DNA from: Cherax quadricarinatus
Taxonomy: Eukaryota; Arthropoda; Malacostraca; Decapoda; Parastacidae
Direction: 5' to 3'
Assembly: GCF_038502225.1 (NCBI RefSeq)
Contig: NC_091300.1
Location: 45,207,188-45,271,187, forward strand
DNA length: 64,000 nt
The notes below the pieces were generated by a model. The model did no database searches, was not told where the DNA came from, and saw only the letters and a list, made by a program, of their open reading frames with translations. Shown here in pieces: positions 1-10,899 of this stretch. The first letter of the stretch is position 1. Each line of letters opens with the position of its first letter. A program made the translations under genes and the position numbers.

Positions 1-1099
1 TCAATAAAATAAGTAAAAAAAAAAACTATGATGATGAACTATGTTAATTAATAACGACTCTCTAGAAAATTTTAATAAGACAATATGATTTTTTTTTTAT
101 ATTATGTATCTTAGGGCTTGATATAGATAAATAATATTGTGTATTCCACCAGTTTTATATTTTAAGTAATAAATTCCGTGGGTTTCATGCTAACATAATG
201 ATTTTCATTTTGCAACTGTACGTATCAGTTAATGGAGAACAGCACCAGCGGTGTTTGCCTCATCTACCTGAGAGACAAAGCTAAACAAACACTTAGTTCG
301 CTCATAATAAGTGTCCCATGTGAACATCTCGCAGCTTAATCGATTCTTACCTCGTACACCTCAAAAATCATGTAGTTTTTTGATGAAAATTTGAAATGAG
401 TCAAAATAAATGCTAAGTTTATTTTAAGCTGAAGATAAGTTTCCTCTTCATTTACTGTAAAAAATGTGACACGGAGTCTTAATGACCCTGTCATTGATTA
501 ATTGGATTTTAAAGCCAAGTTAATCAACGAATTAGCAGCACACACTGTACTGTGATAAGTACACCTCTGGATGTGTGTACTACGAGCAACAGTACATGTA
601 CACCTGGAGAGCTATATAAATCTCAGTATACAGAGTCTAATTCTATAAGCCTCGTGTATTCTATGAAATTTAAACTCCATTAATAAACCATGAAGCAAGA
701 CTTACTTAACACTGTCATACCACTGCGGTATTAAGGTACTCGGTGCATTTAAATATAAAAAAAGAAATAGAAAGACTTATTTCAACTTGTAAATTATTCA
801 GATGGGATGGATCTAACTTACACTGTTTCCGGATCCAGAAGCAGCAGAGAAACATATCACAGGAACCGAGACGTTGTCTGTCTTCATGCGACGTAATAGA
901 CGAGTCTATTGTTGTGGTCATCACAGTGCTCGGCAAGCTGCCTCCGTCAGCGTTCATTCTCAATACTTGAACGTCCACCAAACAAGTTTTGTGCAGTAAT
1001 ACATCATACTCGAATGTGTTGAATTTAGCCAATAAATAAAACGTACATGGATATACGGAGTCACCTTTATATGTGATGTAACTGTTAGAAAACCTGCAA
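1..1099. other. AT-rich non-coding stretch
   Basis: I see no supported gene, RNA or transposon signature here. The short open frames around 715-1116 (both strands) look random: low complexity, no motif and no codon-like composition. Confidence 0.6.
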
Positions 1100-1221
1100 G
1101 CTGAAGAATGAGACAATTGTGCAGCATCTAGGAATCTTTATCGAGGAAACGTTTTGACTGGCGAAACGTTTCCTCGGTATAGATTCCAAATGTTTCACAA
1201 GTGTCTCGTTCTTCACCTTTA
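1100..1221. mobile_element. Collapsed fold-back element (same family as 54792-55193)
   Basis: Two inverted arms of about 55 bases (1101-1155 and 1164-1218) meet around a spacer of less than 10 bases. Each arm reads outward from AAACGTTTCCTCG through a GATTCC-type block to GAGACA and GAAGA-like ends. The same arms occur at 54792-54860 and 55100-55170, where they flank about 240 bases of unique middle. Here the middle is gone, so this is probably an internally deleted copy. The GGCGAAACGTTTCC block that follows the hairpin in the intact element is still present at about 1164. Confidence 0.65.
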
Positions 1222-2439
1222 ATTAGTTGCCAGGATTTCTTTTTTCTTCTTCCTCCAACTTTTCGTTTTTATTTCGCTCATTAAACGAGAAATGGGCGAA
1301 GATTCTAAGGACAACATGAAGGTGCCGTGTCAGCATGGTTGTAGGATCCATTCCCAGCATCCTGGCAAAGCTTCAATAACTTAAAAGACTTCAGCGGCGG
1401 AGCTTCAAACTTTCAAAAAAGTTTCCTTCTAATTCGACAACAGCAGAGTGAAATTCAGGCGTGTAGGAGCACATCTGAAAAAAATTGTGTATAAAAGATT
1501 GTTAGGTTAGGTTAGGTAAGGTTCGTCAGGAAACAGGAATAAAAGATTGTGAAGTTTCTTATTCCCGTAATACATTAGAGGCTGCCTCTTCTGAATGACT
1601 TCCATATTTAATGGTTAAAGCATCTTACAGACAGATATCGGTCTGAGATAATGAGAGAAGCCTCTTCACGATTTTCTTGAAATAGATTTGGTTTGTGTCC
1701 TAATTTGCCATTTTTTTTTAAGAAACTAGAATATTAGTTTCCATGGGGTGAACATTAAAAACATTAGTTTCCATATTATAATCTATTAATGTTTCTTCTG
1801 ATTCACTTCAAATCTTCAGCGCAAATGATTAACTTCATTAGAATCTTATGCCACACACTGTACTATTCTAGTCACGTCGTTGAGGTGCAGAGGGCTGGAG
1901 TTATCCGGAAAAAATGTACCAGCAGCGAACGCAGCCACAAAAAATCATAGAAAACAAAATTTCAATCTACGCAAATTCTATGCCCTGGGTATATGCAGGC
2001 ATGGTATATCTGGTAAAACAGGTGGGACATGCACCTTTGACCATCCCCCCTCCCCCCAAAAAAAAATGCCGCACCCACATGAGAACAGGAGGGTGAAACT
2101 CCCCTTCCTGTAACTTATTTCACCCCGAAAAGTGTCACTCGTCAGTCTATGAAAGAAAATGCTACAACGTATACTGCCAGACACATCATCTAATGGTGAT
2201 AAGAAAACACAGACCAGCCAGACTATGGGTAACAAAAGAGGGAAGCATTAACTTCTCCAGAGAGATTTTATAGTGCCAGGAAGGAAAAAAGACTGACAAG
2301 AATTGACAGAAACCTTACACCAACTGAAAACACTTCTGGAGCAGAGGCACAGTTATTGGCCTCCACTCTAGAATAACAGATATTAAAGCCAGCAAATAAC
2401 CCCTTCCCCTAAATTCCATCAATATAACATTTGTCTTTG
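1222..2439. other. Non-coding stretch with a short TTAGG run
   Basis: No gene is supported. At about 1500-1520 there are three perfect TTAGG units followed by one variant. TTAGG is the arthropod telomere unit, but three copies are too few to claim telomeric origin. Open frames at 1880-2235 overlap on both strands and carry no recognisable motif. Confidence 0.5.
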
Positions 2440-4930
2440 CAAACATACAGAGGTTAAAGCCGTCAATAACAAAAATTCTTACATCAAGAGACTTCTTATG
2501 GAGTCAAATACAATGTTTTCCGCTTCCACAGAAACCCACAAAGGATCATTTTGACAACGAAATATGGATCACAGGTTATAACCTGTTCAGATGCGACAGG
2601 CTAAACATGCTCAGAACTACTAAACACCTCCAGTGATATAGTCGAAATTTTAGCAGTAAACATTGAAAACTAAAACCTTGTCATTGTGGTTGTACACAAG
2701 CCTCCAGATGCAACTTTTCACCAATTCCAGGAACAGCTTTTGAAAATTGACTACTGTCTGGAAAATGTCCCAACTCCTGCTCCAAACATCTTGCTACTGG
2801 GAGATTTCAACTTGAGACACATAAAATGGAGGAGTGTAGCAAATAATATTTTAGCAGAGATCACCCCAGGAGGCAGCTCAGATGAAAATTCGCACAAACA
2901 CGAGTTATTAAATCTCTGCACCAAATTGATTTTAAACGAACAAATATTAGAGCCAACAAGACCTCTTCGTCACTAACAACGACGATCTGATACGTAATAT
3001 GTAATTTACCGTATCAAAGATAATACACTCAGATCACAACATAAAGGTACAGACATGTATGCACAGGGCTCCTGACCAGCAAAATGTGATCAGTCATGAG
3101 AGTGTCTACACAAAATTCAATATCAATAACAAAAACATACACTGGGAACAAGTCAACATGTCCTAAATGAAACAAGCTGGGAAGATATCCTTAAACAACA
3201 CAGATCCGAACCTTTGCCTAGAAAAAATTAACTCTGTAGTTCTTGAGGTCTGCTCAAGGCATATTCCATTAATAAAAAGAAAAAGATGTAAACTAGAAAG
3301 AGAAAGATGCTACCTGTACAGACGAAGGTAAAGAATCACAGAGCTGTTGAGATGGGCCAATGTATCTGAGATACGAAGGGAGGCACTGGTCATTGAAATA
3401 GCAAATATCGAATTTACGCTGAAGGAATATTACAGGAGACAAGAATCTCAGGAAGAACTAAAAGCCATAAAGGAAATTAAAAAAATACTTCTATGTCAAA
3501 TCTAAGGGAAAAACAACGTCTAGTATTGGGCCCTTGCTTAGGCGAGATGGGACATACTCAGATGACAGCAAAGAAATGAGTGAGATACTAAAGTCCCATT
3601 ACAACTCAGTGTTCAACGAGGCGCTACCCAGACTAAGGGTCGACAATCTAAATGAATGAATGAGACCCAAAATTTGGTCATCTCAAAAATCTTTGATATT
3701 ATCCTAACACCACAAGACTTTTAAAAGACAATAACATGCCCATGCACTCAGCCCTAGGCCAAACTCATGGAGCTCCGTGTTCGTCAAGAACTACAAGAAG
3801 CCCCTGTCACGTGCCTTCAGCATTCTATGGAGAGGGAGCATGGACACAGGAATCATCCCACACTCACTAAAAACAATATAGCCCCAATCTACAAAGGTGG
3901 CAGTATAGCAATTGCAAAGAACTACAGACCGATAGCACTATCATCCCATATCATAAAAATCTTTGAGAGGGTTCTAAGAAGAAATATCGCCAACGACCTA
4001 GATATCCATCAGTTACGCAACCCAGGGCAGCACAGGTTTAAAGCAGGTCGCTCCTGACTGTCCCAGCTCCTGGACCACTATGACAAGGTCCTGAAAGCTA
4101 TAGAGGATAAACAAAATGCAGATGTAGTATACACAGACTTTGTAAAACCCTTCGACAAGTGTGACCATGGTGTAATAGCGCACAAAATGCCTAATAAAGG
4201 AATAACAGGAAAAGTTGGTAGATGGATCTATAACTTCCTAACAGAACGCAAACAGTAATAGTATACAGAGTAAAATCTGAGGCGGCTACGGTTAAAAGCT
4301 CTATTCCACAAGACACAGTTCTCGCTCCCATCCTATTCCTCATCTTCATATCTGACAGAGATGTAAGCCATAGATAGCTCTGTGTCTTCCTTTGCGGATA
4401 ACACCCGGACTGCCGTGACAGTGACCTCCATCGAAGACACCGCTAGACTCCAAGCGGACATCAACCAAGTCTTCAAATGGGCCACTCAAAACAATATGAA
4501 GTTCAATAAAGAGAAATTTCAACTAGTTATATACGAATGGTATACAATACCGACAAGATGGAAATTAGACACAAATGCAGCATCTGGGTATCTTAAAGAC
4601 GTTGCATATGTGTATAATTTTCAAATTTAAACTACACAGATATGGAAAACTTTAGGAAATTAAAACTGTATCAGGGTACACAACAAATTTCAACCATACA
4701 ATAGAGCGAAAATGTAATGTGAAGGACCTGGGAGTGATAATGTCAGAGGATCTCGCCTTCAAAGACCACAACAATGTATCTACCGCATCTGCTTGAAAAA
4801 TGATAAGATGGATAATGAGAACCTTCAAAACTAGGGACGCCAAGCCATGATGATTCTCTTTAAATCGCTTATTCTCTCTAGGCTGGAATACTGCTGTACA
4901 CTTAATGAGTTATCTCTAAGTATAGTTAAT
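2440..4930 (+). pseudogene. Old, decayed non-LTR retrotransposon (endonuclease plus reverse transcriptase remnants)
   Basis: The remnants lie in order on the plus strand. An apurinic-endonuclease-like stretch covers about 2560-2975 and contains NILLLGDFNLRHIKW, the LGDFN motif of LINE endonucleases. A reverse-transcriptase segment at about 3870-4060 contains YRPIALSSHIIKIFERVL. A catalytic-motif region at 4382-4560 reads FADNTRTAV, where FADD is usual, followed by LQADINQVFKWATQNNMKFN. A C-terminal scrap at about 4720-4790 reads MSEDLAFKDH. Stops and frameshifts separate the blocks, and the second catalytic Asp appears changed to Asn. The order EN then RT and the FADD-type block fit the CR1/Jockey side of the LINE tree, but I cannot name the clade. 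It is clearly older than the CR1 copies elsewhere in the window. Confidence 0.75.
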
Positions 4931-5206
4931 GAGCTTCTTTTTGCTGGGGGGGGGGGTATTTTAAATTGTCTACCAAGCCTCTTAGCTGTAGTAGGGAATG
5001 ATTTCGGTGTGAAGATTTGAGATCAATCCCTCCAGAATTTTTGAGGTCATGACTCTTGTAATGACGTGTCTTGTGGAAAGAGAAGAACCAAACATCAACG
5101 TCCTGGTGAGTCTTCAGTAAATTACTGTTCACCTCTCTTGACCACTGAACTCATCATTTCCTGAGGACACACCAATGAACGTGACCCCCAAAAGTCACTG
5201 TGTTTG
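4931..5206. other. Non-coding stretch
   Basis: A G run is present near 4946-4955. Nothing else is recognised. Confidence 0.4.
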
Positions 5207-5287
5207 AACATAAGAACATAAGAATGTAGGAACACTGCAGAAGGCCTACTGGCCCATACGAGGCAGGTCCTTATCAAAACGACATCT
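5207..5287 (-). mobile_element. CR1 LINE 3'-terminal fragment
   Basis: The sequence has the CATAAGAACATAAGAA-type tail, then a GGAACACTGCAG, GGCCTACTGGCCCAT and GGCAGGTCC order. This is the reverse complement of the 3' ends at 22260-22348 and 53240-53291. Only about 75 bases are present, directly abutting the satellite array. Confidence 0.75.
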
Positions 5288-7346
5288 GAACATCAAAATG
5301 GTATACAATACCGACAGGTTGTTAGGTAAGACACATTTGCAACAGTTAGACAACTTTATTCCGAAACGTTTCGCCTACACAGTAGGCTTCTTCAGTCGAA
5401 TACAGAAAGTAGGCAGGAACAGTAGAGATGTGAAGACGATGTAATCAGTCCATCACCCTTAAAGTCGTAGAATTTGAGGTTGTCAGTCCCTCGGCCTGGA
5501 GAAGTTCAGTTCCATAGTCAGGAACTATCTGAAGATCAAGCGACAGTGCGGAGACTTAAATACTGTCGGAAGGAGAGGTGCAGGGTAGTAGTAGTAGTAG
5601 TAGTAGTAATAGTAGTAGTGAGAGGCAACTGAGAGGTCATGTCCCTCTCAGATCCAACCCTTCTCACTTGAAAAGCTTGTTCAAGGTGTTTTCTGTATCA
5701 AGATGCCACGTGTTGCAGTGTCTGACAAGATGAACATCAAAATGGTATACAATACCGACAGGTTGTTAGGTAAGACACATTTGCAACAGTTAGACAACTT
5801 TATTCCGAAACGTTTCGCCTACACAGTAGGCTTCTTCAGTCGAATACAGAAAGTAGGCAGGAACAGTAGAGATGTGAAGACGATGTAATCAGTCCATCAC
5901 CCTTAAAGTCGTAGAATTTGAGGTTGTCAGTCCCTCGGCCTGGAGAAGTTCAGTTCCATAGTCAGGAACTATCTGAAGATCAAGCGACAGTGCGGAGACT
6001 TAAATACTGTCGGAAGGAGAGGTGCAGGGTAGTAGTAGTAGTAGTAGTAGTAATAGTAGTAGTGAGAGGCAACTGAGAGGTCATGTCCCTCTCAGATCCA
6101 ACCCTTCTCACTTGAAAAGCTTGTTCAAGGTGTTTTCTGTATCAAGATGCCACGTGTTGCAGTGTCTGACAAGATGAACATCAAAATGGTATACAATACC
6201 GACAGGTTGTTAGGTAAGACACATTTGCAACAGTTAGACAACTTTATTCCGAAACGTTTCGCCTACACAGTAGGCTTCTTCAGTCGAATACAGAAAGTAG
6301 GCAGGAACAGTAGAGATGTGAAGACGATGTAATCAGTCCATCACCCTTAAAGTCGTAGAATTTGAGGTTGTCAGTCCCTCGGCCTGGAGAAGTTCAGTTC
6401 CATAGTCAGGAACTATCTGAAGATCAAGCGACAGTGCGGAGACTTAAATACTGTCGGAAGGAGAGGTGCAGGGTAGTAGTAGTAGTAGTAGTAGTAATAG
6501 TAGTAGTGAGAGGCAACTGAGAGGTCATGTCCCTCTCAGATCCAACCCTTCTCACTTGAAAAGCTTGTTCAAGGTGTTTTCTGTATCAAGATGCCACGTG
6601 TTGCAGTGTCTGACAAGATGAACATCAAAATGGTATACAATACCGACAGGTTGTTAGGTAAGACACATTTGCAACAGTTAGACAACTTTATTCCGAAACG
6701 TTTCGCCTACACAGTAGGCTTCTTCAGTCGAATACAGAAAGTAGGCAGGAACAGTAGAGATGTGAAGACGATGTAATCAGTCCATCACCCTTAAAGTCGT
6801 AGAATTTGAGGTTGTCAGTCCCTCGGCCTGGAGAAGTTCAGTTCCATAGTCAGGAACTATCTGAAGATCAAGCGACAGTGCGGAGACTTAAATACTGTCG
6901 GAAGGAGAGGTGCAGGGTAGTAGTAGTAGTAGTAGTAGTAATAGTAGTAGTGAGAGGCAACTGAGAGGTCATGTCCCTCTCAGATCCAACCCTTCTCACT
7001 TGAAAAGCTTGTTCAAGGTGTTTTCTGTATCAAGATGCCACGTGTTGCAGTGTCTGACAAGATGAACATCAAAATGGTATACAATACCGACAGGTTGTTA
7101 GGTAAGACACATTTGCAACAGTTAGACAACTTTATTCCGAAACGTTTCGCCTACACAGTAGGCTTCTTCAGTCGAATACAGAAAGTAGGCAGGAACAGTA
7201 GAGATGTGAAGACGATGTAATCAGTCCATCACCCTTAAAGTCGTAGAATTTGAGGTTGTCAGTCCCTCGGCCTGGAGAAGTTCAGTTCCATAGTCAGGAA
7301 CTATCTGAAGATCAAGCGACAGTGCGGAGACTTAAATACTGTCGGA
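5288..7346 (-). repeat. 444-bp satellite array, about 4.6 direct units
   Basis: Units begin at 5288, 5732, 6176, 6620 and 7064, and the last is cut at 7346. The copies I compared look identical, including an internal (AGT)n tract. Each unit has a 61-codon open frame beginning MPRVAVSDKMNIK, but this is a by-product of the repeat. Read on the minus strand, each unit has a TATA-like TATTTAAG, then a block CCGAGGGACTGACAACCTC. It then has a hairpin module with a hammerhead-like core (listed separately) and AATAAAG about 10 bases after that. The identity between copies means recent amplification or an assembly artefact. The family also occurs inverted at 7347-7871 and as a diverged monomer at 35785-36190. 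Confidence 0.9.
5357..5402 (-). ncRNA. Hammerhead-ribozyme-like motif in the 444-bp unit (first of five direct copies)
   Basis: On the minus strand the order is UAUUC, GA, CUGAAGA, an extra A, GCCUAC-UGU-GUAGGC, GAA, ACGUU, UC, G, GAAUA. This matches hammerhead core elements: CUGANGA before stem II, GAA after it, and A15.1/U16.1 in a very short stem III ACGU. The outer arms UAUUC and GAAUA pair as stem I with one bulge. The extra A before stem II departs from the consensus; a viroid hammerhead (chrysanthemum chlorotic mottle, plus strand) is known to have one there. ACGU cannot fold on itself but can pair between two monomers, as in dimeric hammerheads. Further copies are at 5801-5846, 6245-6290, 6689-6734 and 7133-7178. 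Activity is inferred, not shown. Confidence 0.5.
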
Positions 7347-7871
7347 TACTGTTCCTGCCTACTTTCTGTATTCGACTGAAGAAGCCTACTGTGTAGGCGA
7401 AACGTTTCGGAATAAAGTTGTCTAACTGTTGCAAATGTGTCTTACCTAACAACCTGTCGGTATTGTATACCATTTTGATGTTCATCTTGTCAGACACTGC
7501 AACACGTGGCATCTTGATACAGAAAACACCTTGAACAAGCTTTTCAAGTGAGAAGGGTTGGATCTGAGAGGGACATGACCTCTCAGTTGCCTCTCACTAC
7601 TACTATTACTACTACTACTACTACTACTACCCTGCACCTCTCCTTCCGACAGTATTTAAGTCTCCGCACTGTCGCTTGATCTTCAGATAGTTCCTGACTA
7701 TGGAACTGAACTTCTCCAGGCCGAGGGACTGACAACCTCAAATTCTACGACTTTAAGGGTGATGGACTGATTACATCGTCTTCACATCTCTACTGTTCCT
7801 GCCTACTTTCTGTATTCGACTGAAGAAGCCTACTGTGTAGGCGAAACGTTTCGGAATAAAGTTGTCTAACT
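7347..7871 (+). repeat. Inverted copy of the 444-bp satellite (about 1.2 units)
   Basis: From 7347 the sequence is the reverse complement of the preceding array. The switch follows TACTGTCGGA and resumes at TACTGTTCC, so TACTGT is shared at the junction. The hammerhead-like module therefore appears in plus orientation at 7369-7414 and 7813-7858. At 7871 the inverted copy joins the 403-bp family. Confidence 0.85.
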
Positions 7872-8977
7872 GAACATTAGAATGGTATAAAATACCGACA
7901 GATTGTTAGGTAAGACACATATGCAACAGTTAGGTATCTTTATTTTGAAACGTTTCGCCTACACAGTAGGCTTCTTCAGTCGAGTACAGAACAGTTGATA
8001 GAAGCAGAAGATACTTGAAGACGATGTAATCAGTCCATCACCCTTAAAGTTTTGAGGTGGTCAGTCCCTCAGTCTGGAGAAGAGCATTGTTCCGTTGTGT
8101 GAAACAATATGAAGTTGAAGTGACAGAATCGGGCCTTATATAGTCCCAGGAGGTGAGACGTAGGTTGATTTGGGAGGGCAGGTCCTTCTCAAACCCAGCC
8201 GTTCTCACTAGTAGAGGTTGTCGAAGTAGATGGTCTGTACCAAGATACCCTTGTGTTGCAGTGTCTGACAGAATGAACATTAAAATGGTATAAAATACCG
8301 ACAGATTGTTAGGTAAGACACATATGCAACAGTTAGGTATCTTTATTTTGAAACGTTTCGCCTACACAGTAGGCTTCTTCAGTCGAGTACAGAACAGTTG
8401 ATAGAAGCAGAAGATACTTGAAGACGATGTAATCAGTCCATCACCCTTAAAGTTTTGAGGTGGTCAGTCCCTCAGTCTGGAGAAGAGCATTGTTCCGTTG
8501 TGTGAAACAATATGAAGTTGAAGTGACAGAATCGGGCCTTATATAGTCCCAGGAGGTGAGACGTAGGTTGATTTGGGAGGGCAGGTCCTTCTCAAACCCA
8601 GCCGTTCTCACTAGTAGAGGTTGTCGAAGTAGATGGTCTGTACCAAGATACCCTTGTGTTGCAGTGTCTGACAGAATGAACATTAAAATGGTATAAAATA
8701 CCGACAGATTGTTAGGTAAGACACATATGCAACAGTTAGGTATCTTTATTTTGAAACGTTTCGCCTACACAGTAGGCTTCTTCAGTCGAGTACAGAACAG
8801 TTGATAGAAGCAGAAGATACTTGAAGACGATGTAATCAGTCCATCACCCTTAAAGTTTTGAGGTGGTCAGTCCCTCAGTCTGGAGAAGAGCATTGTTCCG
8901 TTGTGTGAAACAATATGAAGTTGAAGTGACAGAATCGGGCCTTATATAGTCCCAGGAGGTGAGACGTAGGTTGATTT
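7872..8977 (-). repeat. 403-bp satellite array, about 2.7 units up to the gap
   Basis: Units start at 7872, 8275 and 8678. The third is cut by the N run. The family is related to the 444-bp unit and keeps the GTATAxxATACCGACAG block, the hairpin module and the CAGTCCATCACCC block. It lacks the (AGT)n tract. On the minus strand it has a clear TATATAAGG box, then CTGAGGGACTGA, then the hairpin module, then AAATAAAG. The open frame MFILSDTATQGYLG on the minus strand recurs per unit and is not evidence of a gene. Confidence 0.88.
7941..7987 (-). ncRNA. Hammerhead-like motif in the 403-bp unit
   Basis: On the minus strand CUGAAGA, an extra A, GCCUAC-UGU-GUAGGC and GAAACGUU are kept exactly. The outer arms differ from the 444-bp family (CUCGA before the core, UCAAAAUA after it) and pair less well, so stem I is weaker here. 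Equivalent copies are at about 8344-8390 and 8747-8793. Function is inferred. Confidence 0.4.
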
Positions 8978-9077
8978 NNNNNNNNNNNNNNNNNNNNNNN
9001 NNNNNNNNNNNNNNNNNNNNNNNNNNNNNNNNNNNNNNNNNNNNNNNNNNNNNNNNNNNNNNNNNNNNNNNNNNNNN
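8978..9077. other. Assembly gap (100 Ns)
   Basis: Exactly 100 Ns are present, the usual placeholder for a gap of unknown size. It cuts the 403-bp array on the left and a CR1 copy on the right, so the true length of both is unknown. Confidence 0.97.
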
Positions 9078-10585
9078 AGATTATCACTCATTTCTATTGA
9101 TCTAATTTCTTTATATGGGATAAATGTTCTTTGGGCAGCATGCATTGTGTTCAGAAAACTGTCATATTGATAGCTCTCTTCGTTACCCCAGCCAACAGAT
9201 AAGTGTTCTCTAAGCCCATCGTAATCTGCTAAGCGAGAATCTGGGACTGTTACTGAGTTACCCTACTATCATAGTTCCATTCAATGTTAAAGGTGATCAC
9301 TAGCACCAAGTACCTCTGAAATTTCTAAATTATTAACAAGGGATTCCTTGTTTGCCAGAACCAAGTCAAGCAGGTTATTTCTCCTTGTAGGTCCTGTCAC
9401 AGACTGCTTCAAAAAGCAATCCTGAACTACTTCTAAAAAGTCGTTAGATTCTAAATTCCCAGTCAGAAAATCCCAATCAATATTACTAAAGTCCCCTTGA
9501 ATAACGTTATCGTGCCTTTTGGCCTTAACAATTTCCTCCCAGAGTAGTCTTCCTCAGTCTCTATCCAAGTTTGGGGGACTGTTTATCACGCCTAAAATCA
9601 ATTTTTCACTCCCCTCTGAAAATTCTACCCAAACAGATTCATCGTGTTTCAGACTTTATACCCGTTTTTATGCAACACTTTAAACAATCACGGACATAGT
9701 GCCACCCCACCCCCCTTCCCAATACTTCTGTCTACTTGGAACAGTTTAAAACCCTGAATGTAACATTCAGCAGGCATGTCCCTATTTTTCATATTAAACC
9801 ACGTCTCAGTTATGGCGAAAACATCAATGTTACCAGCACTTGCAACTCATCTCAATTCGTCCATCTTATTTCTCGCACTACGACTGTTCGTATAATATGT
9901 TTTTAGAAACCCTCCCTTCTCTCTTTTTTTCCTGCTGATTTCTGTTCCTCCACTATGCCTGTTACTCTCCTCATCACCTAATGCCATTGGCTTTCCTATG
10001 TTCACCAATAACTGTACCTATAACTGGTTTCCTTAAAACTCTCACTATCGCTACACTCAGAATACATTGATTTTCCGCGAAAATCCATACCACTAACTAT
10101 TTCTAGTTTAAAGACCTAACAGCTCCCTCTACTGCGTTGGCCAGTGCTCCTACCCCAAACCTAGATAAGTGAACCCCATCCCTGGCATACATGTCATTTC
10201 TGCCATAGAAGAGGTCCCCATTGTCTATGAATGTTATTGCATTTTCCTTAGTGTTTGTCCAGCCAGCAATTGACACCAATTGCCCTGGACAACCATTCAT
10301 TTCCAACTCCTCTCCTGGGCAAAATGCCACATATCACAGGGTTCCCACCCTTCCTAATTATCTCTATTGCTGTCCTATACCTGCAAATCAGGTCCTCACT
10401 CCTATGTCTGCCAACATCATTGCCTCCCGCACTGAGGCAGATAATAGGATTTCTCCCATTACTCTTCATGATATCGTCCAGACGGCTAACAATATCCCCT
10501 CATCCCAGCCCCAGGAAAACATAACCGCTGCCTCCTCCTCCTGTCCCTAAGACAAAATGCCCTATCCATAAATTCCACCACACCA
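9078..10585 (-). pseudogene. CR1-C: 5'-truncated CR1 LINE fragment, ORF1 and endonuclease remnants
   Basis: Read on the minus strand, the ORF1 esterase-like part comes first, at about 10110-10560. It includes ICLSAGGNDVGRHRSEDLICRYR, GILPRRGVGNEWLSRAIGVNCWLDK and the DGVHLS motif near 10170. The start of ORF2 and the endonuclease follow, from about 9880 down to 9078, ending near TFIPYKEIRS before the gap. Several frameshifts and stops break both ORFs. The copy matches CR1-B at 18790-20300 block by block. Its 5' end is lost near 10585, just upstream of the MDRAFC block. The reverse-transcriptase part would lie in or beyond the N gap. Confidence 0.85.
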
Positions 10586-10765
10586 TAACTTATACGTTAA
10601 AAACATTTCTTACTAAATATAAAAATTTTTCTTCAAGACTCCTCCAGATCAAACCTGATCATAAACATCCTCTACAACCTACCAAGATGCCACTCAACAT
10701 GATCAAGCATGTCCTTACACAAAACACAACATTACTCAACATAATGTCATGTCCTTACACTAAAC
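10586..10765. other. Unique spacer holding the left flanking repeat of the CR1-A nest
   Basis: No gene is seen. Positions 10731-10765 match 25308-25342 with one mismatch over 35 bases (T versus C). These repeats flank CR1-A on both sides, so they are the candidate target-site duplication. Neighbouring sequence is mildly repetitive (ACAACATT, CTCAACAT motifs), which could mimic part of the match. Confidence 0.65.
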
Positions 10766-10805
10766 ATAAGAACATGAGAAAGAAGGAACACTGCATCAGG
10801 CCTAT

Positions 10806-10818
10806 TGGCCCATGCTAG
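10806..10818. repeat. Target-site duplication of the I-type LINE, left copy
   Basis: TGGCCCATGCTAG here is repeated at 17445-17457. It belongs to the CR1-A 3' UTR, where the two copies would be one in the empty site. Confidence 0.9.
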
Positions 10819-10899
10819 CCTCTTCAAGGGGGGCTCCTTGGCGTGGTGAAGAGGCTCTTGGTCTGAGGAATTAGCCCTGTCGGTCTTCTTCCTCAGACC
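10819..10899 (+). promoter_or_regulatory. Two stem-loops at the 5' terminus of the I-type LINE
   Basis: CCTCTTCA (10819-10826) pairs with TGAAGAGG (10847-10854). GGTCTGAGG (10860-10868) pairs with CCTCAGACC (10891-10899). The first stem begins at the first base of the element, which supports 10819 as the real 5' end. Structured 5' ends may matter for internal promoter function or RNA binding; that role is inferred. Confidence 0.55.

Noticed and set aside
1500..1520. Interstitial telomere (TTAGG)n
   Set aside because: Only three perfect units; too short to distinguish from chance in AT-rich arthropod DNA.
5703..7220. A tandem family of 61-codon genes (MPRVAVSDKMNIK)
   Set aside because: The frame is identical because the DNA copies are identical. 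It runs antisense to the conserved module, has no domain, and the related 403-bp family does not keep it.
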